Below the pieces are notes generated by a model, which saw only the letters and a program-made list of their open reading frames with translations, searched no databases and had not been told where the DNA came from. Positions 44,035 to 53,685 of a stretch of 64,000 nucleotides of DNA are shown piece after piece. A program made the position numbers and the translations under genes. The stretch comes from Acidobacteriota bacterium (GTDB lineage Bacteria; Acidobacteriota; Terriglobia; Terriglobales; Acidobacteriaceae), in assembly GCA_003224905.1 (NCBI GenBank), contig QIAA01000049.1, forward strand, positions 1-64,000, read 5' to 3'. The first letter of the stretch is position 1. Every line of letters starts with the position of its first letter.

Positions 44035-44268
44035 GATCGTTGCACTGCATCGAGCCCTTCGGCCAGCCTTGGATGCAACCGTCATGACTGCAGCCGTGTT
44101 GTTGCTGATCTAATTCCCGCACGCGAACCACTGCCCTTGCATTTGGCTCTTGAAATTACCGCCGGAGTTATATGCTACGGTGGCACTCTGTTGCTCCATT
44201 ACCGGCAACGCATTGCTTGCGTTCCTCAATACCGCGACCTCTCGCCGCTGCTAATTGCCGAACAGTGA
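44035..44268 (+). pseudogene. Wzx-type flippase, degraded C-terminal remnant
   Basis: The two frames together reproduce the last 80 residues of the flippase at 22179. Frame one reads ALRPALDATVMTAAVLLL, to be compared with ALRPAGDGVVAMAVGVGLL, then stops. After a frameshift, the second frame reads LALEITAGVICYGGTLLLHY, to be compared with LFLEIAVGMIIYASTVLLLH in the flippase. The rest of the gene is missing. This shows a second flippase once lay here and marks a deletion scar at the edge of the EPS locus. Confidence 0.65.
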
Positions 44269-44373
44269 CTCAGGGCGGGATGTTAAAATTCCCTGCTTCG
44301 ACCCTTGTCAAACGTGTTTGCATCCGAAGTAGTCGAACTACTGAGCCTCGGCTAGAACTCATCGGAGGTGACT

Positions 44374-44880
44374 ATGTCCATCAGCTTCACCGTAAACGGA
44401 AAACCTCAAACTGTGGACGTCAGCCCACAAATGCCGTTGCTCTGGGTCCTGCGCGACACCCTGGCGCTGACCGGCACCAAGTTCGGCTGCGGCATGGCAT
44501 TGTGCGGAGCCTGCACCGTGCATATTAATGGCGAGGCCGCCCGCTCCTGCGTCACCCAGGTCTCCAGTGTGGCGGGCAAAAAGATCACCACGATCGAGGG
44601 GCTTTCGGCCAACAACAACCATCCCGTTCAGCAAGCCTGGATCGAAGTGGACGTGCCGCAGTGCGGCTACTGCCAGTCCGGCCAGATCATGCAAGCTGCG
44701 GCCCTGCTGGCCAAAAAGCCAAATCCTAACGACGCCGACATCGACGAAGCCATGGCCGGCAATATCTGCCGCTGCGGAACCTACCAGCGAATCCGGGAGG
44801 CAATCCACCGCGCAGCAGGCCAGCACACCGCTGCCCTTCCGTCCAGTGTTACAGCCAGCCTAGCGTCCGCCGGACGCTGA
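44374..44880 (+). CDS. 2Fe-2S subunit of a molybdenum hydroxylase (IorA-like, 1)
   Basis: 168 residues; ATG 44374 has GGAGG five bases upstream, better than GTG at 44368. Two [2Fe-2S] sites: the plant-type one in [20 protein letters not shown] (with Cys at the end of SC), and the second CGYCQSG with [15 protein letters not shown]. Small subunit of xanthine-oxidase-family enzymes such as isoquinoline 1-oxidoreductase; it passes electrons from the Mo centre to an external acceptor. The large subunit gene follows 15 bp later. No FAD subunit is present. Confidence 0.9.
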   Translation: MSISFTVNGKPQTVDVSPQMPLLWVLRDTLALTGTKFGCGMALCGACTVHINGEAARSCVTQVSSVAGKKITTIEGLSANNNHPVQQAWIEVDVPQCGYCQSGQIMQAAALLAKKPNPNDADIDEAMAGNICRCGTYQRIREAIHRAAGQHTAALPSSVTASLASAGR

Positions 44881-44895
44881 ACCGAGAGGTGCGGT

Positions 44896-47055
44896 ATGGA
44901 GCTCTCCACTGCCAAAGTGCATCGCCGCGAATTTCTAAAAAACAGTGCCGCAGGCGCAACCGGACTGGTTCTTGGCTTCTATCTGCCCCAACGAGCATCA
45001 GCCGAGCTGGCCCCCGTAGCTGCCGGCGCATTCGCGCCCAACGCCTGGATCCGCATCACGCCCGATGACACCATAACTCTCGTAATCGACAAATCTGAAA
45101 TGGGTCAGGGCGTAGTGACGTCACTCTCTATGCTGCTCGCGGAAGAACTGGAGTGCGACTGGACGAAGGTTCGCACAGAGTTCGCCCCCGCCGACAAAGC
45201 CTACTTCAATCCAATTTTCGGCATGCAGGGAACCGGCGGCAGCATGAGCATTCGTGCCTCCTGGAAACCTTTGTCGCAAGCCGGAGCCTCAGCCCGGGAG
45301 ATGCTCATCGAAGCCGCCGCCCAGAAATGGGGCGTGGATAAATCCGCCTGCCGCGCCGAGAACGGCGCAGTCATCAATACAAGAACTAAAACTCGCGCCA
45401 GCTATGGCAGTCTCGCCGCAGCAGCCGCGAAAATGGCTCCTCCGAAAGACGTGCCACTCAAAGATCCGCAAAGCTGCAAGCTGGTCGGCAAGCCCACCAA
45501 ACGTCTAGATACTCCCCTCAAGACCAACGGCAGGGCACAGTTCGGAATCGACGCACGCCCTCCCGGAATGCTTCACGCGGTCGTCGCTCGCTGTCCCGTG
45601 TTCGGCGGTAAGGTAGCAAGCTTCGACGCCACCAAGGCGCAAGGCAAACCAGGCGTCAAGCACGTCGTGCAGATTTCCAGCGGTGTCGCCGTAGTCGCCG
45701 ACAATACCTGGAACGCCATGGAGGGCTGCCGCGCGCTCGACGTCAAATGGGATGAAGGGCCCAATGCAAACCTCAACAGCGCCGCGATCACCAAACTCTT
45801 CGCCGAGCGCGCTGAACAACCCGGTGTTGAAGCCAGAAAAGAGGGCGATGCCGCCTCAGCGCTCTCGAGCGCAGCAAAGAGGATCGAGGCAGTTTACGAA
45901 GTTCCATATCTCGCGCACGCCACCATGGAGCCCATGAATTGCACTGCTCACATCCGTTCCGATGGCGTGGATGTCTGGGTGCCCACGCAGTTCCAAACCA
46001 CCACCGAGATGAGCGCCGCCAAAATATCCGGTCTGAAGCCCGAGCAGGTCCACGTCCACACCACTTACCTCGGCACAGGCTTCGGCCGTCGCGCCGAGCA
46101 GGATTTCGTTCTTGAAGCGCTCGAAACTTCAAAAGCCGTGGGCGCTCCTATCCAGGTCACCTGGTCGCGCGAAGATGATATGCAGCACGATTTCTACCGT
46201 CCCGCTTCGTACTGCCGCTTTACTGCCGGAGTCGGCGCAGATGGAATGCCCGTCGCGTGGACCAATCGCATCGCTTGCCCGTCGATCTTTTCCCGTTTCT
46301 TTGGACCCGAATCCCTCAAGACAAAGGGGCTCGACAATTCAAGCGTTGAAGGCGCCGCCGACATCCCGTACTCAATTCCCAATATTCTCGTCAACTACCA
46401 GCTCACAGAACCAGGCGTTCCGGTTGGCTTCTGGCGTTCGGTAGGAAGTTCGCAGAACGCCTTCTTCACCGAATCCTTCGTGGATGAACTCGCTGGTGCG
46501 GCAGGAAAAGATCCATACGAATTCCGTCGCCAGTTGCTGCAAAAATCGCCCCGCCATCTCGGAGTACTGGAACTCGCCGCGACCAAAGCTGGATGGGCAA
46601 CTCCGATGCCGGCAGGCAGATTTCGCGGCATCGCGGTGGCGAAGGCTTTCGATACCTACGTTGCGCAAGTGGCCGAAATTACCGTCGACCGCAAAGAAGG
46701 CTCGCTGCGCGTGCATCGCGTGGTTTGCGCCGTCGACTGTGGACGCGTGGTCAATCCGCTGACAGTTGAAGCTCAGATGCAAGGCGGCATTGTGTATGGA
46801 CTCACGGCTGCTCTCAAGGGCGAGATCACTATCGATCGCGGCCGCGTCCAGCAAAGTAATTTCAACAATTACGACATGCTGCGCATTAACGAGATGCCGC
46901 ATATCGAAGTCCACATCGTGCCCAGCACCGAGTCGCCAACCGGGTGCGGCGAGCCGGGAGTTCCGCCGATTGCTCCCGCCGTATGCAACGCAGCATTCGC
47001 CGCTACGGGAAAGCGCATTCGTCGCCTCCCGATTCGTGGGGAAGACTTGACCTAG
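44896..47055 (+). CDS. Molybdopterin-binding subunit of a molybdenum hydroxylase (IorB-like, 1)
   Basis: 719 residues with GAGAGGT before the ATG. TAT signal: [19 protein letters not shown], so the pair is exported folded with its cofactor. The large-subunit domains follow with [37 protein letters not shown] and the end motif [20 protein letters not shown], where Glu is the expected catalytic base. Such enzymes hydroxylate N-heterocycles or oxidise aldehydes with water as oxygen donor. Substrate not predictable. A paralogous pair sits at 49784-52420 on the other strand. Confidence 0.9.
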   Translation: MELSTAKVHRREFLKNSAAGATGLVLGFYLPQRASAELAPVAAGAFAPNAWIRITPDDTITLVIDKSEMGQGVVTSLSMLLAEELECDWTKVRTEFAPADKAYFNPIFGMQGTGGSMSIRASWKPLSQAGASAREMLIEAAAQKWGVDKSACRAENGAVINTRTKTRASYGSLAAAAAKMAPPKDVPLKDPQSCKLVGKPTKRLDTPLKTNGRAQFGIDARPPGMLHAVVARCPVFGGKVASFDATKAQGKPGVKHVVQISSGVAVVADNTWNAMEGCRALDVKWDEGPNANLNSAAITKLFAERAEQPGVEARKEGDAASALSSAAKRIEAVYEVPYLAHATMEPMNCTAHIRSDGVDVWVPTQFQTTTEMSAAKISGLKPEQVHVHTTYLGTGFGRRAEQDFVLEALETSKAVGAPIQVTWSREDDMQHDFYRPASYCRFTAGVGADGMPVAWTNRIACPSIFSRFFGPESLKTKGLDNSSVEGAADIPYSIPNILVNYQLTEPGVPVGFWRSVGSSQNAFFTESFVDELAGAAGKDPYEFRRQLLQKSPRHLGVLELAATKAGWATPMPAGRFRGIAVAKAFDTYVAQVAEITVDRKEGSLRVHRVVCAVDCGRVVNPLTVEAQMQGGIVYGLTAALKGEITIDRGRVQQSNFNNYDMLRINEMPHIEVHIVPSTESPTGCGEPGVPPIAPAVCNAAFAATGKRIRRLPIRGEDLT

Positions 47056-47117
47056 GCTGCACGACCAGCGCTCAGACGCACCACACAACCGCGCTGCCAC
47101 CGCGCTAAAATAGCTTT

Positions 47118-47678
47118 ATGAGTCGGCTTTTCTGCTTACTTCTCTTGTGCGTCTTCTTTGTGCCGGCCGCGACGGCGCAAGACTCGTCCCCCCAGAGCAA
47201 CCAGCCGCCACCCCGCTCCGACCGCGACAAGGAAGCCGGAGAGAGTTCAAGCCGTGAGACTCGCATCGATCTGAGTCCACCTAAAGACGATGCTAAGGAT
47301 CATCCCAACAGCGCGGCATCATTAGCCGATGCAGAAGAGGACGACGCGTCGGCTGACATTCAGGAGTTTCATCCCTGGGATCCGCACAAAGCCATGAAGG
47401 ATATCGAAGTCGGAGACTTCTATTTCAAAAAGAAGAATTATCGCGCAGCTCTCGACCGCTACCGGGAAGCCCTGGTCTACAAACCCAATGATGCGCTCGC
47501 TAATTTTCACATGGCTCAATGCTTGGAGAAGCTGGACAAACCTGACGAGGCAAGAACGCATTACGAGGAATACCTGAAGATTACGCCCCATGGACCACTT
47601 TCGGCAGAGGCGAAGGTAGCGCTGGAGAAGCTAAAACAGGGAGAAAACAAGAATCAAACTTCTCAAAAAGTCAACTGA
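47118..47678 (+). CDS. Exported TPR-repeat protein
   Basis: 186 residues. Signal peptide LFCLLLLCVFFVPAATAQ, an acidic, low-complexity linker (about 25-80), then two TPR-like repeats (FKKKNYRAALDRYREALVYK, NFHMAQCLEKLDKPDEARTH) and a polar tail. TPRs mediate protein contacts; no partner is evident. A TAAAAT box lies directly before the ATG (47106-47111), so the transcript may be leaderless. Its stop is 8 bp from the stop of the convergent lipoprotein gene. Confidence 0.8.
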   Translation: MSRLFCLLLLCVFFVPAATAQDSSPQSNQPPPRSDRDKEAGESSSRETRIDLSPPKDDAKDHPNSAASLADAEEDDASADIQEFHPWDPHKAMKDIEVGDFYFKKKNYRAALDRYREALVYKPNDALANFHMAQCLEKLDKPDEARTHYEEYLKITPHGPLSAEAKVALEKLKQGENKNQTSQKVN

Positions 47679-47686
47679 AACACTGA

Positions 47687-48310
47687 TCACTTTTCTACGC
47701 GCATGAAATCGCCGCTCGAGGCGTTCACCGCAACACGCAACTTGGAATTTTCCCGGCTCTCGCCATAGATGACGTGCCATATGAGCTCATTGGTGGACCG
47801 GCTCCAATCACAAACGTAAAGAATCGGCGTATCCGGGTTCTTCGCCAGAATCTTGTCTCCCCCGTGTTTCTGTGAGACTTCAAGCGCCTTGTCGGAATCC
47901 ACTTTCAAGAACGCCGGATCGAAAATCTGAGTGGAAGAATTGCTCGCGCTGTAGTTGTCCTCAGCGCCCGGAGAAATACCCCGTGAAGGTGCATCGGAAG
48001 CCTCCTCGCCAGACCAGACGAACGGCTTTACCCCGCTCTGCATAGGAGAGGCAAACGCAGAGCGCCAGACCGCAGACTTTCCCTCCTTGCCTTTGGAGTC
48101 GCCGGTGATCACCGATTCAATCCGATAAGGCTGCGCGTCTCGCGCCCAGCCTCGCGCCGCGATGTAGAGTTTCTGGAATGCAGCTCGCCCGGTGAGAAAC
48201 TCCGGCCCTTTCGGTTGGGGCTTCTCTGTTGCTGCCGGCTTCGCCGGCTGCTCCGACGTGCAGCCGGCCATCCACACCAGTGCGACCACAATCATCAGCA
48301 GCCTGTTCAT
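47687..48310 (-). CDS. Putative lipoprotein of unknown function
   Basis: 207 residues, ATG start. Lipoprotein signal VVALVWMAGC with Cys17 as lipidation site. A Pro/Lys/Glu-rich linker follows, then a domain with FLTGRAAFQKLYIAARGWARD and LYVCDWSRSTNELIWHVIYG. I could not assign a family, although the Ser/Gly-rich end resembles PepSY-like lipoproteins in length. Alone on the strand with 75 bp to the dehydrogenase gene downstream. Confidence 0.7.
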   Translation of the reverse strand: MNRLLMIVVALVWMAGCTSEQPAKPAATEKPQPKGPEFLTGRAAFQKLYIAARGWARDAQPYRIESVITGDSKGKEGKSAVWRSAFASPMQSGVKPFVWSGEEASDAPSRGISPGAEDNYSASNSSTQIFDPAFLKVDSDKALEVSQKHGGDKILAKNPDTPILYVCDWSRSTNELIWHVIYGESRENSKLRVAVNASSGDFMRVEK

Positions 48311-48385
48311 GCTTGCTTCCTCCCCGCGAACACTTGCGATGAAATCTGGGCGTTTATTGTACTAGCTGCGCAACAAACACAGCCC

Positions 48386-49699
48386 TCACCAGCATATTCC
48401 TGTGTAACTGTTGCCATCGCTCTTGCCATCGGCAATCCGCACGAAGTCCACTAAGCGTTGCCCATTCCGCAGGCGGCTTGGGACATTGCGAAACTCCAGA
48501 TCCTGGTTTCCGATCACCACCGTTTCGGCGTGGTCAAGAACCGCGTCGATGCTGTCGAGCATTAGCCTCGAAATATGGGGAATCCGGTTAAGGATGAAAT
48601 CCCGGTTAGCCCCAACCAGGCTCGCCAGCTTTACGTTCTTGTCATAGAGGCGAAGATCATAGCCTTTACCGATGAGCCGCTCTATCACTTCAATAATCGG
48701 GCTCTCGCGCAGGTCGTCAGTCCCCGCTTTGAAACTGAATCCCAGCACGCCAATCTTCTGGTGTCCGTTGTCCATGATCATCTGCATGCCTCTGGCAACC
48801 TGAATTTCGTTGCTCGGCAGAATGGAAGTCAGAATCGGCAACTGCAGATCATGCATTTTTGCCTGATATGTAAGAGCTCTCAGATCTTTGGGCAGGCAGG
48901 ACCCGCCAAACGCGAAGCCCGGCATCAGGTAAGCGGGAGAGATGTTGAGTTTCTTGTCGTGGCAGAAAATCTTCATGACCTCGTGCGCGTCAATCCCAAA
49001 AGCCTTGCACAGGTTCCCGATCTCATTTGCAAATCCAATCTTCAGTGCATGCCAGCTGTTGCCGACATACTTGACCATCTCGGCAGTCTCCAGATCAGTT
49101 CTGATCAGCGGAGCCTCGAGTTTTTCATAAAGCGCTGCCAACGTTTTTCCGCTCGTACTGTCTAACTCCCCGATTACAGTCACGGCAGGAAATTTGAAGT
49201 CCTTTACCGCCGAACCTTCACGTAAGAACTCGGGATTGTGGCAAACGCCGACGTCCGCTCCCGCCCTTTTCCCGGAGAATTCCTCAAGGATGGGTATCAC
49301 CACCCGCCGCATGGTTCCCGGCAAGACAGTGCTGCGAATGACCACCGTATGCCGCTCGGTTTTGTGCTTAAGCGCCTCGCCGATCTGTTCGCAAATACGG
49401 CGGATGTACTTCAAATCCAGATTGCCATTTGGCTGGCTGGGCGTACCGACGCAGATGAACGACAACTCCGTTTGCGAAATGGCCTCATTTGGATCGTCGG
49501 TGGCTCGCAGTCGGCCCGCCTTCGTCGCCGACGCAGTGATCTCAGCAATCTCCGCCTCGATGATTGTCGACAGACCACGATTTACGAGGTCGACCTTCTC
49601 CGCAACCGGATCCACCCCGATCAAATAGTGTCCGTCCTGAGCCAGGCAGGCAGCTGAAACCGTCCCTACATAGCCCAGTCCGAAGATGCTGATTCTCAA
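48386..49699 (-). CDS. GDP-mannose/UDP-glucose 6-dehydrogenase family protein
   Basis: 437 residues from TTG 49699 (AAGGGA about six bases upstream). NAD-binding start RISIFGLGYVGTVSAACLA, FICVGTPSQPNG, the middle domain with ETAEMVKYVGNSWHALKIGF, and the catalytic Cys in FGGSCLPKDLRALTY. The stretch from KLNISPAYLMPGFAFGGSC to FSFKAGTDDLRESP is closer to AlgD-type GDP-mannose dehydrogenase than to Ugd. It would make GDP-mannuronate (or UDP-glucuronate), a uronic acid donor that fits the EPS locus 4 kb away with its amidotransferases and heparinase-like lyase. Confidence 0.88.
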   Translation of the reverse strand: MRISIFGLGYVGTVSAACLAQDGHYLIGVDPVAEKVDLVNRGLSTIIEAEIAEITASATKAGRLRATDDPNEAISQTELSFICVGTPSQPNGNLDLKYIRRICEQIGEALKHKTERHTVVIRSTVLPGTMRRVVIPILEEFSGKRAGADVGVCHNPEFLREGSAVKDFKFPAVTVIGELDSTSGKTLAALYEKLEAPLIRTDLETAEMVKYVGNSWHALKIGFANEIGNLCKAFGIDAHEVMKIFCHDKKLNISPAYLMPGFAFGGSCLPKDLRALTYQAKMHDLQLPILTSILPSNEIQVARGMQMIMDNGHQKIGVLGFSFKAGTDDLRESPIIEVIERLIGKGYDLRLYDKNVKLASLVGANRDFILNRIPHISRLMLDSIDAVLDHAETVVIGNQDLEFRNVPSRLRNGQRLVDFVRIADGKSDGNSYTGICW

Positions 49700-49783
49700 G
49701 AGTTTCCCTTATATCTGAGTATGCTGCCGACGTCCGGGTTCATTCTACTAGATGCGATGAACAGACCCGCTTGGGGCGTCGAT

Positions 49784-51955
49784 TCAGGCTTCGGCTGGAT
49801 GTGCCTGCGGCAATCCCTCGGGAATCATGGGCAGGGAACGCAGGCGTATTCCCGTCGCGGCAAAAATCGCGTTACCGACTGCCGGTGCGAGGCCCACGAT
49901 CGGGGTTTCTCCCGCACCGGCTGAAGGCAGATCTTTGCGGTCGAGCATTTCAACCTCGATCTCGGGTGTGTCGCTGAACCGAGGCACGCGGTACTGAGCG
50001 AAGTGGGGATTGAGAATGCGTCCGTTATCGAAGCGGATGGCCTCAAACAGCGCTCCGCCGATAGCCTGCACAATCGAGCCTTCGATCTGATTGCGTAAAC
50101 CGCCGGGATTCACGATCGCGCCACATTCAAACGCTTCCACCACGCGAGTGATCCGGACTTCGCGACTGGGACTTATCTCCACCTCTGCGCAGGTCGCGAC
50201 GTAGCCGCCCTTTTCCACTCCTCCCGCGATTCCAAAGCCGCGGCTTCCGGAAGATTTCTCTTTTCCCCACCCAAGCTTTTTCGCAGCTGCTTCCAAAACG
50301 GCGCGCAGGCGCGGGTCAGTGAGATTTCTCAATCGAAATTCAAGCGGGTCAACCCCAGCCTCGTGCGCAAGTTCGTCCATGGCGCTCTCGCGCACGAAGT
50401 GATTCGCAGTTGCCGCGAGACCACGATACGAGCCCTGCCGCAGCGGAGAATCAGCCGGATGAAACTGGATGTGCTGGTTGGGAATATCGTAGGGCGTGCC
50501 GATCCCAGCAGGTCCGGAGTTGTAGTTGTGAAATTCCCAAGCCGTGATTTTGCCGTCTGAGCCTGTCGCGGCATTAACCTCAATCACGCCGGCAGGACGG
50601 AAGTACGCCCAGGTGAACTCCTCCTCCCGGGTCCACACAAGTTTCACTGGTTTGCCGGCCGACTTCGCCAGCCGCGCGGCTTCAACGGCAGCGTCCCCCA
50701 TGTGCTTGCCCCCGTACGCAGCGCCAGTGTCGGGGACGATCACGCGTATTGTTTCTTTGGGGATGCGGAACGCCGAGGCGAGTTCCTCCTGCACCCCAAA
50801 TGGACGCTGCGTCCCCGTCCAGACCGTTAGCTTGTCACCGCTCCACTCCGCAACCGCGGCGCGCGGCTCCAGTGGACAGTGTGCGATGTACGCCACTGTA
50901 TAGCTCTTAGTTATAGCCTTGTGAGCAGCGGCCATTGCCTTTTGCACGTCACCTGTGACATGAAGATTGTGCTCACCGGAGCTTGGCTCCGACTTGCTCT
51001 TCAGGTGCTCGAAAAGCTGTGAGTCACCAATCTGTGGCGGCGAGTTCCATTTGGCGCGCAAGGCTTGAAGGGCCTTTGTTGCGGTGTGCTCGTCAGGGGC
51101 GACTACGCCAACGAATTCGCCGTCGCGTACTACCTTCACTCCGGCAATTTTCTCCGCTTCACTCGAGTCGAGAGAGCCCAGACTTGCATGGAAAGCGGCT
51201 GGCCGCAGAACTTTGCCATAGAGCATTCCCGGGCGCACTAAGTCGGGAGTGTATTTGTGTTGTCCCGTTACGAAAGCGCGCGCGTCTACCTTAGGCGCAG
51301 ACGCGCCTGCTGCGTGCCAGTCCGATGCCGCCGTTTCGGGTGGATCTTCTCCGATGACGCGGGTGAGTTGTTGGCCTTTGGTCAGCTCGCCATAAGAAAT
51401 TGTGTGATTGCTCTTGGGATCGCGGATTTTTCCATCTGCCGCGACCAGCGTATTGCGGTCGGCGTGCAGTTGCTGGGCAGCCATGTCGATGAGGAGATTT
51501 CTTGCTGCCATCGCCACCGTACGCAGCTGACGGCCCATGATCGGTGTGGTGCGGCTTCCGAATGTGCCCATATCGAACGGCGTCAGTTCGGTGTCCGCCA
51601 TAGTGAGTTGCACCGAAGCCAGCGGCACACGCAGCTCTTCGGCTACCTGCTGGCTCAGGGATGTTCGGATGTTTTGGCCGATTTCTACCTTTCCCGTGAA
51701 AACTGTGACGGTCCCGTCTTCCGAAACGTGCAGCCAGGCGGCGATGGAGTTGGGCAAATCCTCGTCGGAGGCCGCGTGCTGGGTGTGCCCTGACTCCTGA
51801 GTGACAGCGTTCTTGACCGCCAGACAGACGAGAACACCGCCTCCGAGCGCTTTCAAAAAGTCGCGGCGCTGCAGTTCGAACGCGTAAGACAGGCGCTGGA
51901 TTGCCGCATGCTGTTGCTCTTCCGAATCAAACACGCTATTCGCGATGGTCTCCAT
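49784..51955 (-). CDS. Molybdopterin-binding subunit of a molybdenum hydroxylase (IorB-like, 2)
   Basis: 723 residues. TAT-type signal QRRDFLKALGGGVLVCLAV after a 28-residue lead. Domain features: VEIGQNIRTSLSQQVAEEL, GTQRPFGVQEELASAFRIP, GAAYGGKHMGDAAVEAARLA, and the end motif AGAGETPIVGLAPAVGNAIF with the catalytic-type Glu. Only moderately like the copy at 44896 and with the differing G-x-G-E context, so a different substrate is plausible. The small-subunit gene is directly upstream (3-bp gap), so the two are co-translated. Confidence 0.88.
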   Translation of the reverse strand: METIANSVFDSEEQQHAAIQRLSYAFELQRRDFLKALGGGVLVCLAVKNAVTQESGHTQHAASDEDLPNSIAAWLHVSEDGTVTVFTGKVEIGQNIRTSLSQQVAEELRVPLASVQLTMADTELTPFDMGTFGSRTTPIMGRQLRTVAMAARNLLIDMAAQQLHADRNTLVAADGKIRDPKSNHTISYGELTKGQQLTRVIGEDPPETAASDWHAAGASAPKVDARAFVTGQHKYTPDLVRPGMLYGKVLRPAAFHASLGSLDSSEAEKIAGVKVVRDGEFVGVVAPDEHTATKALQALRAKWNSPPQIGDSQLFEHLKSKSEPSSGEHNLHVTGDVQKAMAAAHKAITKSYTVAYIAHCPLEPRAAVAEWSGDKLTVWTGTQRPFGVQEELASAFRIPKETIRVIVPDTGAAYGGKHMGDAAVEAARLAKSAGKPVKLVWTREEEFTWAYFRPAGVIEVNAATGSDGKITAWEFHNYNSGPAGIGTPYDIPNQHIQFHPADSPLRQGSYRGLAATANHFVRESAMDELAHEAGVDPLEFRLRNLTDPRLRAVLEAAAKKLGWGKEKSSGSRGFGIAGGVEKGGYVATCAEVEISPSREVRITRVVEAFECGAIVNPGGLRNQIEGSIVQAIGGALFEAIRFDNGRILNPHFAQYRVPRFSDTPEIEVEMLDRKDLPSAGAGETPIVGLAPAVGNAIFAATGIRLRSLPMIPEGLPQAHPAEA

Positions 51956-51958
51956 ATG

Positions 51959-52420
51959 TCACCGATTGCGTAATGCAGCATCGCGAATCGCCGCCAGAAT
52001 TCGCGGGTAGGTTCCGCAGCGGCAAATGTTGCCGTCCATGTGGCGAATGATTTCCTGTGAGCTCGGATGCGGATTCTTGTCCAGCAGCGCTACCGCGGAC
52101 ATGATCATGCCTGATGTGCAGTATGCGCACTGGAAGGCTTCTGCCCGAAGAAAGGTTTCCTGCACGGGATGCAGGTGCTCACCTTGGGCCAGACCTTCTA
52201 TGGTGGTTATTTTTTTCTGAGATGCCGTGCCCAACGCCAGCCTGCACGACCGCACGGGTTTGCCATCAAGCAAGACCGTGCAGGCGCCGCATTGCCCTTC
52301 GCCGCATCCGTACTTGGTTCCGGTGAGGCCGAGCCTGTCGCGCAGCACCGTAAGCAGAGCTTCGCCGGAAGGAGCATCCACGCGGTGTTCCGTTCCGTTC
52401 ACAAGCAGGGGAATTGCCAT
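51959..52420 (-). CDS. 2Fe-2S subunit of a molybdenum hydroxylase (IorA-like, 2)
   Basis: 153 residues, ATG start. First cluster site YGCGEGQCGACTVLLDGKPV and SC; second AYCTSG with [15 protein letters not shown]. The same family as the protein at 44374. No signal peptide of its own; it would travel with the TAT-tagged large subunit. It diverges from the TPR gene at 52543 (122-bp gap), where a promoter for the opposite gene is visible. Confidence 0.9.
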   Translation of the reverse strand: MAIPLLVNGTEHRVDAPSGEALLTVLRDRLGLTGTKYGCGEGQCGACTVLLDGKPVRSCRLALGTASQKKITTIEGLAQGEHLHPVQETFLRAEAFQCAYCTSGMIMSAVALLDKNPHPSSQEIIRHMDGNICRCGTYPRILAAIRDAALRNR

Positions 52421-52487
52421 GTGTAACCTCGAACCCGGAGCGGCAGGAGAGCGGAAACAAGATTATATCGCGGCGAGCGCCACCACT

Positions 52488-52517
52488 ATGTCACGTTCCC
52501 GCCTCTGAGCATATAAT
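52488..52517 (+). promoter_or_regulatory. Probable sigma-70 promoter of the exported TPR gene
   Basis: ATGTCA (52488-52493, 4 of 6 to TTGACA) and TATAAT (52512-52517, 6 of 6) are 18 bases apart. Transcription should start near 52524, about 20 bases before the ATG at 52543. It lies between divergent genes, as a promoter should. Confidence 0.5.
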
Positions 52518-52542
52518 CCTCGTAATCTGCTCGGGGGCCGCA

Positions 52543-53685
52543 ATGAAACATCGTCATGCCGCTTGCCTCTTCTGCGTTCTGTTCTCTCTCGTTCCAGCGT
52601 TCAGCCAGGGCCGCAAGCCACCCGCTCGCAGTACGACACCAAGTGTGCCTTCTCGTCGTCCCATGGATTCGCCCAACACTTTTCCTTCGAGAGGAACCAT
52701 ATTTCTTTCGGGCAAAGTGGTCCTATCCGATGGAACAGCTCCCAGCGAACCAGCCGCGATCCAGACTGTGTGCAACGGACGAAAAAGAACTGAGACCTAC
52801 ACTGACTCGCGCGGCTATTTCAGCTTCCAGTTTGGCACCCAGAACCCGAACACCACGGCCGCAGGTATCGACGATGTCGACAGCTCTTTCGGCGACAACA
52901 TGTCCCGCGCCAATCAGCGTGATTGGCGCAATTGTGAATTGCAGGCTTCCTTAGCCGGCTATTCCTCGGACACTATTCAGCTGAGCACGAAAATTTCCGC
53001 TCTGGAAAACAGCGATGTTGGCCGCATCACCCTGCGCCGCATGGGGCAGGTCGAAGGCCTGGCGATCAGCGCTACCAGCGCCATGGCTCCAGGCAACGCG
53101 AAAAAGGCCTTCGAGAAGGGGCGCGATCAGGCACAAAAAGAAAAATTGGATGATGCCGAAAAATCGTTGACCAAGGCAGTTCAGATCTACCCCAACTATG
53201 CTGCTGCCTGGTACGAGTTAGGCCAGGTGCAGTACAAGAAGAAGGATGCGGCAGCCGCCCGCCATTCTTGGGAGCAGTCGCTCGCAGCCGATGCGAAATA
53301 CGTGCGCCCTTACGTTGGACTCTGCGAATTGGATATGCAGGACAAACGCTGGCAGGAGTTGGGTGATAACAGCGACAAGCTGCTGGCGCTTGATCCCATC
53401 AGTTTCCCCGAGGGATGGTTCTGGAATGCAGCAGCAAATTATATGCTGCATAAGTACAGCGCCGCCGAGAAGAGCGCGCGTCAGGGCCTCAAGATCGACG
53501 AGCACCACCAACTTCCGAAGCTGGAATATGTGCTTGGTATGGTGCTGATACGGGAGCACGCCTACCAGGACGCTTCCGGGCACATGCAACAATTCTTACA
53601 GCTCACAAAAGAGCCGAGTGAAGTTCAAGAGGCGCAGAAACAACTGGCAGAAATCGCCAGACTCTCCGAGCAATCAAAACAGTAG
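52543..53685 (+). CDS. Exported protein with carboxypeptidase-regulatory-like domain and TPRs
   Basis: 380 residues from ATG 52543 (the longer frame from 52414 would skip the signal peptide). Signal peptide HAACLFCVLFSLVPAFSQ, Pro/Ser linker, then a small beta-sandwich (about 50-170; IFLSGKVVLSDGTAPSEPA, TDSRGYFSFQF), the CarboxypepD_reg-like type that is common in acidobacterial exported proteins. TPRs follow (about 190-370: AEKSLTKAVQIYPNYAAAWY, ARHSWEQSLAADAKYVRPYV). Role unknown; possibly periplasmic scaffold. Confidence 0.8.
   Translation: MKHRHAACLFCVLFSLVPAFSQGRKPPARSTTPSVPSRRPMDSPNTFPSRGTIFLSGKVVLSDGTAPSEPAAIQTVCNGRKRTETYTDSRGYFSFQFGTQNPNTTAAGIDDVDSSFGDNMSRANQRDWRNCELQASLAGYSSDTIQLSTKISALENSDVGRITLRRMGQVEGLAISATSAMAPGNAKKAFEKGRDQAQKEKLDDAEKSLTKAVQIYPNYAAAWYELGQVQYKKKDAAAARHSWEQSLAADAKYVRPYVGLCELDMQDKRWQELGDNSDKLLALDPISFPEGWFWNAAANYMLHKYSAAEKSARQGLKIDEHHQLPKLEYVLGMVLIREHAYQDASGHMQQFLQLTKEPSEVQEAQKQLAEIARLSEQSKQ

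Noticed and set aside
44374-47055. Molybdenum hydroxylase genes as part of the EPS locus
   Set aside because: They lie beyond the flippase remnant, have their own ribosome-binding sites and a different base composition by eye, and no link to polysaccharide chemistry is known.
46372-47100. 242-codon minus-strand frame
   Set aside because: Antisense to the molybdopterin subunit gene, which has intact motifs to its end; no start context or family signal.
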